From NCBI GenBank assembly GCA_023413185.1, contig JAEZQD010000127.1, positions 1 to 8,044 of the forward strand: DNA of 8,044 bases. Direction: 5' to 3'. The DNA is from Bacillota bacterium. GTDB lineage: Bacteria; Bacillota; Clostridia; Oscillospirales; Ruminococcaceae. The position numbers were made by a program, and so were the translations under genes. This document shows positions 1 to 5,436 of the stretch, in pieces (positions within the stretch are counted from its first letter, which is position 1; every line of letters starts with the position of its first letter). The notes beneath the pieces are model-generated. The model saw only the letters and a list, made by a program, of their open reading frames with translations. It did not search any database and was not told the DNA's origin.

Positions 1-1361
1 TGGAGGCGACCAAAAACGGGTTGCTGACGCCGGTGCTCTGTGGCTCGGGGCTTACCCTTGCGGGCGTTGACATGCTGCTTGACGCGATTACCACGCTGCT
101 GCCCTGCGCAAAAAGCAAGGCGGGCGAGACGGCAAAGGATGCGTCGGGCAAAGAGGTTGCGGTTAACTGCGACGAAACTGCCCCCCTTGCCATGTTCATA
201 TTCAAGACGGTAGCCGACCCGTTTGTGGGCAAGCTGTCTTACTTTAAGGTTATATCGGGCAAGCTGACGAGCGACGCAGCCCTCGTCAATGCAAGAACAG
301 GAAACCCCGAGCGCTTAGGCAAGCTTATCTTTGTCAAGGGCAAAAAGCAGGAGGATGCGCAGGCGGTGTTTGCGGGTGATATCGGGGCGGTGTCCAAGCT
401 GTCCGAGACGATTACGGGCGACACCCTGTGTGACCCCAAGCGGGTTATCAGTTTTGCGCCGGTGGTGTTCCCCGCGCCCTGCATGAGCATGGCGGTTACC
501 GTTAAGGCAAAGGGCGACGAGGGCAAGATTGCCCAGGGCTTTCAGCGACTGATGGAGGAGGACCCCTCCCTGGGCTTTGCGCTTAATACCGAGACGCACC
601 AGCAGGTTCTTTCGGGTCTGGGAGAACAGCACCTGGACGTCATGGTATCCAAGCTCAAAAGCAAGTTCGGCGTGGACGTACTGCTTGAAAAGCCGCGCGT
701 TCCCTACCGTGAGACCATCCGCAAGAAGGTTAAGGTTCAGGGACGGCACAAGAAGCAGTCGGGCGGACACGGTCAGTTCGGCGATGTTTGGATAGAGTTT
801 GAGCCCTGCGACAGCGAGGATATGGAGTTTGAGGAGAAGGTGTTCGGCGGCTCGGTGCCGAGGAACTTCTTCCCCGCGGTCGAGAAGGGTCTGCGCGACA
901 GTATTAAAAAGGGCGTGCTTGCCGGGTACCCCGTGGTGGGTCTGCGGGCAAGGCTGGTAGACGGCTCGTACCACCCGGTGGATTCCTCCGAAATGTCGTT
1001 TAAGATGGCGGCTTCCATCGCGTACAAGACGGGTCTGCCGCAGGCGTCCCCCGTGCTGCTCGAACCCATCGGCAGCGCAAAGATCACGGTGCCCGACTCA
1101 AACACCGGCGACGTCATCAGCGAGATGAACAAGCGCCGCGGGCGGGTACTGGGCATGAACCCCACCGAGGACGGACAGCAGGTGGTAGAGGCAGAGGTGC
1201 CGGTGAGCGAGATGAGCGACTTCACCACCGTTCTGCGCTCGATGACACAGGGACGCGGAAGCTTCTCTCTTACCTTTGCGCGCTACGAGCAGCTGCCCGC
1301 TCAGCTGGAGGCGGCGGTGATCGAAGAGGCAAAGCACCTGCGCGAGGAAGAAGAAAAATAG
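1..1361 (+). CDS. Elongation factor G-like GTPase, 5'-truncated by the window edge
   Basis: The reading frame is open from base 3, so the gene starts outside the window; the TTG at 21 is internal. About 452 residues remain of a family usually near 690. The GTP-binding loops are outside, and what is seen begins at the end of the G domain (PVLCGS near residue 11, LLDAI near residue 30). Domain II runs at about 58-150, domain III at about 155-230 (GLGEQHLDVMVSKL), domain IV at about 233-350 and domain V from about 352 to the end (EPIG, then RRGRVLGM and LRSMTQGRGSF). EF-G moves tRNA and mRNA through the ribosome. Domain IV reads GRHKKQSGGHGQFG, whereas classical FusA usually has GGRGQYG. This resembles the EF-G2-like paralogue group, so I give no symbol. 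Membership of the EF-G superfamily is very secure, but the exact subfamily and function are not. The gene ends in its own terminator. Confidence 0.93.
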   Translation, partial: EATKNGLLTPVLCGSGLTLAGVDMLLDAITTLLPCAKSKAGETAKDASGKEVAVNCDETAPLAMFIFKTVADPFVGKLSYFKVISGKLTSDAALVNARTGNPERLGKLIFVKGKKQEDAQAVFAGDIGAVSKLSETITGDTLCDPKRVISFAPVVFPAPCMSMAVTVKAKGDEGKIAQGFQRLMEEDPSLGFALNTETHQQVLSGLGEQHLDVMVSKLKSKFGVDVLLEKPRVPYRETIRKKVKVQGRHKKQSGGHGQFGDVWIEFEPCDSEDMEFEEKVFGGSVPRNFFPAVEKGLRDSIKKGVLAGYPVVGLRARLVDGSYHPVDSSEMSFKMAASIAYKTGLPQASPVLLEPIGSAKITVPDSNTGDVISEMNKRRGRVLGMNPTEDGQQVVEAEVPVSEMSDFTTVLRSMTQGRGSFSLTFARYEQLPAQLEAAVIEEAKHLREEEEK

Positions 1362-1391
1362 GCTGCGGTAACGGTTTATCAAATGCAATTC

Positions 1392-1423
1392 AGCGCCGCT
1401 TCCCAGTGGGAGGCGGCGCTTTT
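1392..1423 (+). terminator. Intrinsic terminator of the EF-G-like gene
   Basis: AGCGCCGC at 1392-1399 pairs with GCGGCGCT at 1413-1420. The stem continues inward through a T-G wobble and TCCC/GGGA to a three-base AGT loop, giving 13 pairs in all. TTTT (1420-1423) overlaps the last paired base. It lies about 30 bases after the stop codon at 1359-1361. Confidence 0.92.
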
Positions 1424-1447
1424 GTATGTGAACAGCGATTGTTCCGG

Positions 1448-1476
1448 TTGAAGTCTTAAAACGGGTGTGCTACAAT
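1448..1476 (+). promoter_or_regulatory. Sigma-A type promoter for the membrane protein gene
   Basis: TTGAAG at 1448-1453 and TACAAT at 1471-1476 are separated by exactly 17 bases. Transcription should start near 1483, leaving a leader of about 55 bases. It sits directly after the EF-G terminator, so the next gene is an independent unit. Confidence 0.8.
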
Positions 1477-1538
1477 ACTATAAGCAAAGACAGGCGATTA
1501 AGCAGACGACAATTGTTTTATAGAAGGGTTTGATTATT

Positions 1539-2276
1539 GTGGATGTGACCTCAAATGTGATGAACGTAATGATGGGTGTTATGGCTGCGGCGATAGGTGT
1601 CGGCGGGTTATTTGGGCTTGCGGTTTATATCATGCGAGCGGTAGCCTTTTATACCATAGCCAAAAACAGAGGATACAACAGACCTTGGCTTGCGTGGATT
1701 CCCGTTGCAAGCGACTACTTAACGGGTGCGGTTGCCGACGATATCAATTACCGCAACGGCAAAGGCACCAAGCTGCGCGTATGGCTTTTGGTTGCAAGCA
1801 TCGTCGCAAAGGTCGGCGCATCGGTTTACAGCGTGTTCCAGTTGTCTTACTCCATTAACATGATGCGCAACATATTCGGTTCTATGGGGAACATGGACGG
1901 CTACACGCAGTTCTTTAACCAAAGCACCGAGTTATCCCTTATCCTGTCCCTCGTGTCACTCTTGTTCAGCGCGCTGACCATCGGGTATGCGGTTTTTTAC
2001 TATATTGCCATGTACCGTGTCTTTATGGATTATGTGCCGAACAATGCGGTGCTGTTTTTGGTGCTCTCGATTCTGTTTAACATTGTCGAGCCGTTTTTGG
2101 TATTAAGCATCCGCAACAAGCCCGCCATCTCAATCTACGGCGCACAGAATCCCCAGTGGCGTCCCGCGCACCCTGCGCAGCCCTATTACACCCCGCCCGT
2201 TGCCGGCGGTCAGGGCTATGCTGCGCCGCCTCAGCCGGATGCACAGCCGCCCCGACAGGACGAAACCGACCAGTAA
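1539..2276 (+). CDS. Four-helix membrane protein of unknown function with a proline-rich tail
   Basis: I recognise the general type but not a function. From the chosen start there are 245 residues with four likely membrane helices at about 9-33, 81-101, 132-157 and 169-190. The loop after helix 1 holds KNRGYNRPWLAWIPVASDYLTG. The pattern of a basic residue pair, PWLAWIP and a following G/D is, from memory, shared by many uncharacterised Bacillota membrane proteins. The last 40 or so residues are rich in Pro, Gln, Ala and Tyr and look disordered. The frame also has a TTG at 1530, but the Shine-Dalgarno AGAAGGG (1522-1528) would leave it one base of spacing. GTG at 1539 leaves ten bases, so I prefer it; GTG at 1545 remains possible. 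The gene has its own promoter, and a hairpin follows at 2290. A more typical terminator lies beyond an A+T-rich insertion, at 3865. Confidence 0.85.
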   Translation: MDVTSNVMNVMMGVMAAAIGVGGLFGLAVYIMRAVAFYTIAKNRGYNRPWLAWIPVASDYLTGAVADDINYRNGKGTKLRVWLLVASIVAKVGASVYSVFQLSYSINMMRNIFGSMGNMDGYTQFFNQSTELSLILSLVSLLFSALTIGYAVFYYIAMYRVFMDYVPNNAVLFLVLSILFNIVEPFLVLSIRNKPAISIYGAQNPQWRPAHPAQPYYTPPVAGGQGYAAPPQPDAQPPRQDETDQ

Positions 2277-2289
2277 ATACACCTTAATT

Positions 2290-2323
2290 ATTTCCCTCTA
2301 CCAATTTTATGGTGGAGGGAAAT
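2290..2323 (+). terminator. Hairpin after the membrane protein gene, weak terminator candidate
   Basis: ATTTCCCTCTACC (2290-2302) pairs with GGTGGAGGGAAAT (2311-2323) with one T-G wobble and an eight-base A+T-rich loop. The stem is long, but only two T residues follow, so termination may be weak or need other factors. It already lies in the A+T-rich DNA. Confidence 0.45.
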
Positions 2324-2329
2324 TGTGAA

Positions 2330-2357
2330 ATGAAAGATTCGACCTATTATCTTTCAT
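2330..2357. repeat. Perfect 9-bp inverted repeat
   Basis: ATGAAAGAT (2330-2338) and ATCTTTCAT (2349-2357) form a perfect stem around a ten-base loop. It begins seven bases after the hairpin at 2290 and ends twelve bases before the promoter -35 box at 2370. It could be an operator or a second hairpin of a mobile-element border. Nothing in the sequence decides between these. Confidence 0.45.
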
Positions 2358-2369
2358 AGTACTTAACAT

Positions 2370-2398
2370 TTGACCTTATGGTAAATTATTGATATCAT
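2370..2398 (+). promoter_or_regulatory. Sigma-A type promoter for the serine hydrolase gene
   Basis: TTGACC at 2370-2375 and TATCAT at 2393-2398 are separated by 17 bases; each box differs from consensus at one base. The expected start is near 2405, about 40 bases before the preferred start codon. The acquired gene therefore carries its own promoter. Confidence 0.7.
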
Positions 2399-2446
2399 TG
2401 TTGCATATTGATCTGTAATTTGGAATGTAGAAGATTGGGGATGCAA

Positions 2447-3574
2447 ATGGAAGTATTTCAAATAAATAAGGAAAGAGATTACTTCCCAACGAAAGGTTGG
2501 AAATACTCAACTCCAGAACAACAAGGAATGAATTCCAGATTTCTTGCTGATGCAATTAGATATATTGATAACTATTTTAAGAACTACTTTGGTTTTGTTG
2601 TCATAAAAAATGGGTATTTGATATTTGAATCGCATAATCAAAATCCATATGAAGAAAAAAGCTCTCAACTGTTAAAAGCTTGTTTTTCATTGCTTACAAA
2701 AGTTTTAAAAAGACCAGGCGATACGTTCAAAGATAAACATTCTGATTTGTTTAATTTAAGGTCAGCTACTAAAAGTATCATGTCGATTCTTGTGGGAATT
2801 GCTGTAGATAAAGGGTATATAAAAAGTATTGAAGATAGAGTACTTGATTATTTACCTCTAAGCTACAATCAAATTACAGATGAACGTAAAAAAAATCTAA
2901 AAATAATCCATTTACTAACAATGAAATCTGGAGTACCTTCGATTGAAACGGGAATTAATGCCTCGAAAATGATACTTAGTAATGGTGATTGGGTTAAATT
3001 CATTTTAAATTTGCCTTTAGAATGTGATCCAGGAGAAAAATTTGTTTATAATTCAGCCAATACCCACCTGTTATCTGCAATAATAACAACTGCGACAAAT
3101 ATGAGTACTTTAGATTTTGCAAAAAAATTTCTCTTTGAACCATTAGGCATCAAAGGTGTATACTGGGAAAAGGATAGTAAAGGGTTCAACTTTGGCGGTG
3201 GTAATTTATTCATGTCCCAATACGACCTTGCCAAAATTGGTTATTTATTACTAAATAACGGAGTTTGGGATAATAATAGGGTTATATCAAAGCAATGGGT
3301 AGAGCAGTCTTTGAAAAGCTATTATGAGTGGAGTTATGGATTTCACTATGGGTACTTATGGTATTTAAAAAATGAGAAAAATGAAAAAACAGGTGAAGAA
3401 TATATAGCATACTCTGCTTCAGGGGCAGGGGGACAAAAAATATTTGTAGTTCCAGATTTAGATATTGTTATTGTAACTACTTCAAGAACAAGTTTGATAA
3501 AAGATATTAGTTATATACTAAATGATGTAATTGGTAAATTTATTTTGCCATCTATGGATTCAACAAGCAATTGA
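2447..3574 (+). CDS. Serine hydrolase of the class C beta-lactamase/penicillin-binding-protein fold
   Basis: The product of 375 residues belongs to the large beta-lactamase-related hydrolase family (COG1680 type). The catalytic S-x-x-K is SATK at residues 106-109. The second element is YNS at 201-203, followed by ANTHLLSAII. The third region is SGAGGQ at 325-330 leading into IFVVPDLDIVIV, matching the GxGGQ form common in this family. The LFEPLGI segment at about 229-235 is also typical. There is no signal peptide or membrane helix, so it probably acts in the cytoplasm. Family members include esterases and peptidases as well as beta-lactamases, so drug resistance should not be assumed. The frame extends to a TTG at 2408, but ATG at 2447 lies six bases after GGGG (2437-2440) and fits better; ATG at 2441 is less likely. 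The gene is strongly A+T-rich, unlike its neighbours. Confidence 0.88.
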   Translation: MEVFQINKERDYFPTKGWKYSTPEQQGMNSRFLADAIRYIDNYFKNYFGFVVIKNGYLIFESHNQNPYEEKSSQLLKACFSLLTKVLKRPGDTFKDKHSDLFNLRSATKSIMSILVGIAVDKGYIKSIEDRVLDYLPLSYNQITDERKKNLKIIHLLTMKSGVPSIETGINASKMILSNGDWVKFILNLPLECDPGEKFVYNSANTHLLSAIITTATNMSTLDFAKKFLFEPLGIKGVYWEKDSKGFNFGGGNLFMSQYDLAKIGYLLLNNGVWDNNRVISKQWVEQSLKSYYEWSYGFHYGYLWYLKNEKNEKTGEEYIAYSASGAGGQKIFVVPDLDIVIVTTSRTSLIKDISYILNDVIGKFILPSMDSTSN

Positions 3575-3620
3575 CCTACATTCTTTTTTTAACCTATATA
3601 ATAATTATTGGGTGATATAG

Positions 3621-3760
3621 ATGATAGAAAAAGAACTATTAAACAAGCTTTTAGACCTTACAAAGATTGATATAACCGATGTAAAAAAATTAATGAGCAT
3701 GATATGTTAATATATATTGAAAAGAAAACTCTTCCAAAATGTTGTAGTTTGATAATGTAA
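3621..3760 (+). pseudogene. Frameshifted N-terminal relic of a transposase, probably ISL3 family
   Basis: ATG at 3621 opens 29 codons (MIEKELLNKLLDLTKIDITD and onward) that stop at 3708-3710. The frame one base back continues as INEHDMLIYIEKKTLPKCC before stopping at 3758-3760. Joined across the run of seven A at 3683-3689, these read as the N-terminus of a transposase: a short helical start, a strand-like stretch and the first cysteines of a zinc-binding motif. ISL3 transposases typically begin this way. One lost A in the run would explain the break. The rest of the gene is absent, so it is a deletion relic regardless of the frameshift. The family assignment is from memory and supported by the terminal-repeat-like end downstream. 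Confidence 0.5.
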
Positions 3761-3821
3761 TAAAAGCAATAAATGAAGGATTACTGTAGGTTATCCTTGA
3801 TTTATCATACTGGTAAATAAT

Positions 3822-3847
3822 AGCTCCACCGCAAAGTTGGAAGAGCC
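3822..3847 (-). repeat. Terminal-inverted-repeat-like right end of the IS relic
   Basis: Read on the minus strand from 3847, it begins GGCTCTTCCAACTTTGCGGT. Starting with GGCTCTT and a following CAACT-like stretch is characteristic of ISL3-family ends. The composition switches exactly here, and the eight bases after it (GTTTAATA) would be the target duplication, but no second copy was found. The partner end is missing. Confidence 0.55.
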
Positions 3848-3864
3848 GTTTAATATTGTTTCAT

Positions 3865-3894
3865 CGGGCGGGCACGAAGGTGCCCGCCCGTTTT
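3865..3894 (+). terminator. Strong intrinsic terminator, possibly orphaned
   Basis: CGGGCGGGCAC (3865-3875) pairs perfectly with GTGCCCGCCCG (3880-3890) around a GAAG loop, followed by TTTT. It lies 290 bases after the hydrolase stop but only about 17 bases after the end of the A+T-rich island. Its G+C-rich make-up matches the native DNA. It may originally have followed the membrane protein gene ending at 2276 (inference). It now insulates the operon promoter at 3913. Confidence 0.9.
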
Positions 3895-3912
3895 GCTGTG
3901 AAAAAGAAAGCA

Positions 3913-3941
3913 TTGACAGCACCGGGTATTATAAGTATAAT
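3913..3941 (+). promoter_or_regulatory. Consensus sigma-A promoter of the regulator-ABC exporter operon
   Basis: TTGACA at 3913-3918 and TATAAT at 3936-3941 are exact consensus boxes with the optimal 17-base spacer. Transcription should begin near 3948. A promoter this strong normally needs a tight repressor, which fits the operator just downstream and the repressor gene it drives. Confidence 0.93.
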
Positions 3942-3942
3942 A

Positions 3943-3976
3943 ACTGTATTAGTACAAACAGTACACACAATACAGT
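3943..3976. promoter_or_regulatory. Inverted-repeat operator over the transcription start, likely for the GntR/YtrA-type repressor
   Basis: ACTGTATT (3943-3950) and AATACAGT (3969-3976) are a perfect 8-bp inverted repeat. GTAC is also repeated inside, at 3952-3955 and 3961-3964. The repeat starts two bases after the -10 box and covers the expected start site, so a bound protein would block initiation. Dyads of this size next to the promoter are usual for autorepressing GntR regulators. Assignment to the product of the first gene is inferred from position. Confidence 0.75.
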
Positions 3977-4007
3977 TTGAGCGTCTGACGGAAATTTCTT
4001 ACCAAAT

Positions 4008-4028
4008 GGCCTTGTGCGTTACAAGGCC
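4008..4028 (+). promoter_or_regulatory. Leader hairpin directly against the ribosome binding site of the regulator gene
   Basis: GGCCTTGT (4008-4015) pairs perfectly with ACAAGGCC (4021-4028) around GCGTT. The next bases, GGAAAGGG (4029-4036), are the purine-rich ribosome binding region for the ATG at 4050. No T run follows, so this is not a simple terminator. It may stabilise the mRNA or tune translation of the repressor. Confidence 0.6.
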
Positions 4029-4049
4029 GGAAAGGGTGTGGTCACAGCG

Positions 4050-4424
4050 ATGAAGATATCCATAGACTTTACAAGCCGCAAACCCATCTACGAGCAGCTT
4101 AAGGAGAATATCCTGCGCCTTGCAATACTCGAGGTGATGGAACCAAACGAGCAGCTGCCGTCGGTACGTACACTGGCAAAGGAGCTTGCCATCAATCCCA
4201 ACACCGTGCAAAAGGCGTATCAGGAGCTCGAGCGCGACGGGGTGGTGTATTCCGTACCCGGACGGGGCAGCTTTGTGGCACAGGGCGTTGCAAAAAACGT
4301 CACGCTGCGTACCGAGATAAAAGAACGGCTGCGCAGCGCGTGTATTGCATGCAGGATGGTAAATATTAATAAAGATGAGGTCACACAGCTTGTTGACCGG
4401 GTATATGGGGAGGCGAACGTGTGA
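4050..4424 (+). CDS. GntR-family transcriptional regulator, YtrA type
   Basis: The 124-residue protein has the short YtrA architecture: a winged helix-turn-helix followed by a short dimerising tail instead of a large ligand-binding domain. The start MKISIDF, PIYEQLKENI at about 12-21, LPSVRTLAKEL at 36-46, INPNTVQKAYQELERDG at 48-64 and the wing GRGSFV at 71-76 are hallmark segments. Such proteins usually repress an adjacent ABC transporter operon that responds to envelope stress or to antibiotics acting on the cell wall. That role is known for relatives and only inferred here. The frame runs upstream to GTG at 4014, but that codon lies in the leader hairpin. ATG at 4050, about 13 bases after GGAAAGGG, matches the family's N-terminus exactly. 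The stop overlaps the start of the next small frame as GTGA. Confidence 0.94.
   Translation: MKISIDFTSRKPIYEQLKENILRLAILEVMEPNEQLPSVRTLAKELAINPNTVQKAYQELERDGVVYSVPGRGSFVAQGVAKNVTLRTEIKERLRSACIACRMVNINKDEVTQLVDRVYGEANV
4407..4413 (+). promoter_or_regulatory. Strong Shine-Dalgarno site of the small coupled ORF
   Basis: GGGGAGG lies at 4407-4413, seven bases before GTG at 4421 and inside the end of the regulator gene. It has no other start codon to serve at good spacing, which argues that the short frame is translated. Confidence 0.7.
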
Positions 4425-4540
4425 AACGGTTTGTGAAGACCATAAGCAACCTGTCTTTACCCGTAAGGCTTCGGTACAATGACACGATAGGCTTTATATC
4501 CTTGCACATAAAGCCGGAAAGGCATGGTGATATAGTATGA
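4421..4540 (+). CDS. 39-residue small protein, translationally coupled, unknown function
   Basis: GTG at 4421 overlaps the regulator's stop as GTGA, and the TGA at 4538-4540 overlaps the ATPase start as ATGA. The frame therefore fills the gap between the two genes exactly. A strong Shine-Dalgarno (4407-4413) sits seven bases ahead. The peptide begins MKRFVKTISNLSLPVRLRYN and ends HIKPERHGDIV. It is basic (nine Lys/Arg against three Asp/Glu) and has no clear membrane helix. I do not recognise it. It could be a real accessory peptide of the exporter, or a leader-like frame whose main purpose is to carry ribosomes from the regulator to the ATPase. Overlaps at both ends plus a ribosome site make it unlikely to be chance, but conservation has not been tested. 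Confidence 0.6.
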   Translation: MKRFVKTISNLSLPVRLRYNDTIGFISLHIKPERHGDIV

Positions 4541-5436
4541 TAGCAGTAAACGAGGTAACCAAGCTGTTTGACGAAACCAAGGCGTTGGGGAGCGTGACGC
4601 TCGCCATAGAGGGCGGCGGCGTTTACGGTCTAATCGGCTCGAACGGCTCGGGTAAAAGTACCCTGCTGCGTATTATCGCGGGGGTATACCGCGCGGACGG
4701 GGGAACCGTTACGATACAGGGAGAGCCCACCTTTGAAAACGCGGCGCTGAAGGATAAAATCTTCTTTGTCAGCGACGAGCCATACTTTTTTTCCCAGTCC
4801 ACCATTGAATCGATGGCGGATTTCTACCGTAATTTTTACTCGAGCTGGGATGAAGAAACCTACAAGCGCCTGTGCGGCATATTCCCGCTTAACACCAAAA
4901 AGCGCATTCACAGCTTCTCAAAGGGCATGAAGCGTCAGGCGTCGCTGCTGCTTGCCCTGAGTGCCAGCCCCGACTTTTTGCTGCTGGATGAGGCGTTTGA
5001 CGGGCTGGACCCCGTCATGCGCGCACTGCTCAAACGCATCATCGCCGAAAAATCGGCGGATACGGGGCTTACCACCGTCATCACCTCCCACAACCTGCGT
5101 GAGCTCGAGGATCTGTGCACCAAGATTGGTCTGATGCACTATGGGCGACTGGTGATTGAGCGCGATTACGACACCCTAAAGGACACCATGCACAAGGCAC
5201 AGATTGCGTTTGCCGAGGAGATCCCCGACGACGCGTTTAAAGATCTGGGCGCGCTCAAGGTAGAGACGAGCGGGCGTGTGGCAACCTTGGTGCTGCGCGG
5301 AAACCGCGAGGAGATCGAGGCGCGCCTTAATGCGCTCCAGCCCCTGTTTGCAGAGCTTCTTCCGCTTACACTGGAGGAGATATTCTTGTATGAAATGGAG
5401 GGAACGGGCTATGACTTCAGCCAGCTTATCGACTAA
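4537..5436 (+). CDS. ABC transporter ATP-binding protein of an ABC-2 exporter, YtrB-like
   Basis: This 299-residue ATPase should power the permease encoded next. Walker A is GSNGSGKST at 34-42. The signature is FSKGMKRQ at 127-134, a degenerate LSGGQ typical of this exporter group. Walker B is LLLDE at 148-152, the D-loop is GLD at 156-158 and the switch histidine is H185 in TSHNL. In the Q-loop region the sequence is FFVSDEPYFF (76-85), with Asp/Glu where glutamine is usual. About 90 residues after the core form a C-terminal extension of the kind seen in such exporters. Start ATG 4537 has GGTGAT (4526-4531) five bases upstream and overlaps the preceding stop. The 3' end overlaps the permease start by 26 bases, so the two are translationally coupled. 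Substrate direction (export) is inferred from family; the substrate is unknown. Confidence 0.95.
   Translation: MIAVNEVTKLFDETKALGSVTLAIEGGGVYGLIGSNGSGKSTLLRIIAGVYRADGGTVTIQGEPTFENAALKDKIFFVSDEPYFFSQSTIESMADFYRNFYSSWDEETYKRLCGIFPLNTKKRIHSFSKGMKRQASLLLALSASPDFLLLDEAFDGLDPVMRALLKRIIAEKSADTGLTTVITSHNLRELEDLCTKIGLMHYGRLVIERDYDTLKDTMHKAQIAFAEEIPDDAFKDLGALKVETSGRVATLVLRGNREEIEARLNALQPLFAELLPLTLEEIFLYEMEGTGYDFSQLID
5397..5402 (+). promoter_or_regulatory. Shine-Dalgarno site fixing the permease start
   Basis: GGAGGG at 5397-5402 lies eight bases before ATG 5411, within the end of the ATPase gene. The frame is open far upstream (to 5276), but those codons encode non-membrane, out-of-frame shadow sequence of the ATPase. 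Confidence 0.85.

Larger units (their letters stand above)
2277..3847. other. A+T-rich acquired island between the membrane protein gene and a G+C-rich terminator
   Basis: Composition changes sharply after the stop codon at 2276 and changes back after 3847. Judged by eye, the G+C content is near one third inside and above one half on both sides. Codon choice inside favours A/T-ending codons (AAA, GAT, ATT, TTA), opposite to the neighbours. The island holds one intact gene for a serine hydrolase with its own promoter, two intergenic hairpins and a transposase relic. Its right border falls on a sequence resembling an ISL3 terminal repeat. No matching left end or 8-base target duplication was found, so the unit is no longer an intact transposon. 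Acquisition by transfer is inferred from composition and the relic. Confidence 0.7.
3621..3847 (+). mobile_element. Deletion remnant of an insertion sequence, probably ISL3 family
   Basis: This comprises the transposase relic at 3621-3760, about 60 bases of unassigned A+T-rich DNA and a right-end-like sequence at 3822-3847. More than a kilobase of a typical transposase gene is missing. No left end was found between 3575 and 3620. It cannot move by itself. Confidence 0.5.

Noticed and set aside
315..974. 219-codon reverse-strand frame inside the EF-G-like gene
   Set aside because: It lies wholly antisense to a well-conserved gene; its length follows from the G+C-rich codon pattern of the real frame.
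2447..3574. Calling the serine hydrolase an antibiotic-resistance beta-lactamase
   Set aside because: The motifs show the fold only. There is no signal peptide, and the family includes many esterases and peptidases.
3683..3689. Programmed -1 frameshift site in the transposase relic
   Set aside because: The heptamer A AAA AAA is suitable, but the joined frame ends after only 23 more codons and the rest of the gene is missing, so there is nothing left to express. Kept only as a note on decay.
3856..4053. 65-codon forward frame before the regulator gene
   Set aside because: It runs through a strong terminator, the consensus promoter and the operator, has no ribosome site and no protein-like composition.
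5276..5410. Upstream extension of the permease frame into the ATPase gene
   Set aside because: The extension is the shifted-frame reading of the ATPase C-terminus. ATG 5411 has an ideal Shine-Dalgarno and gives a proper permease N-terminus.
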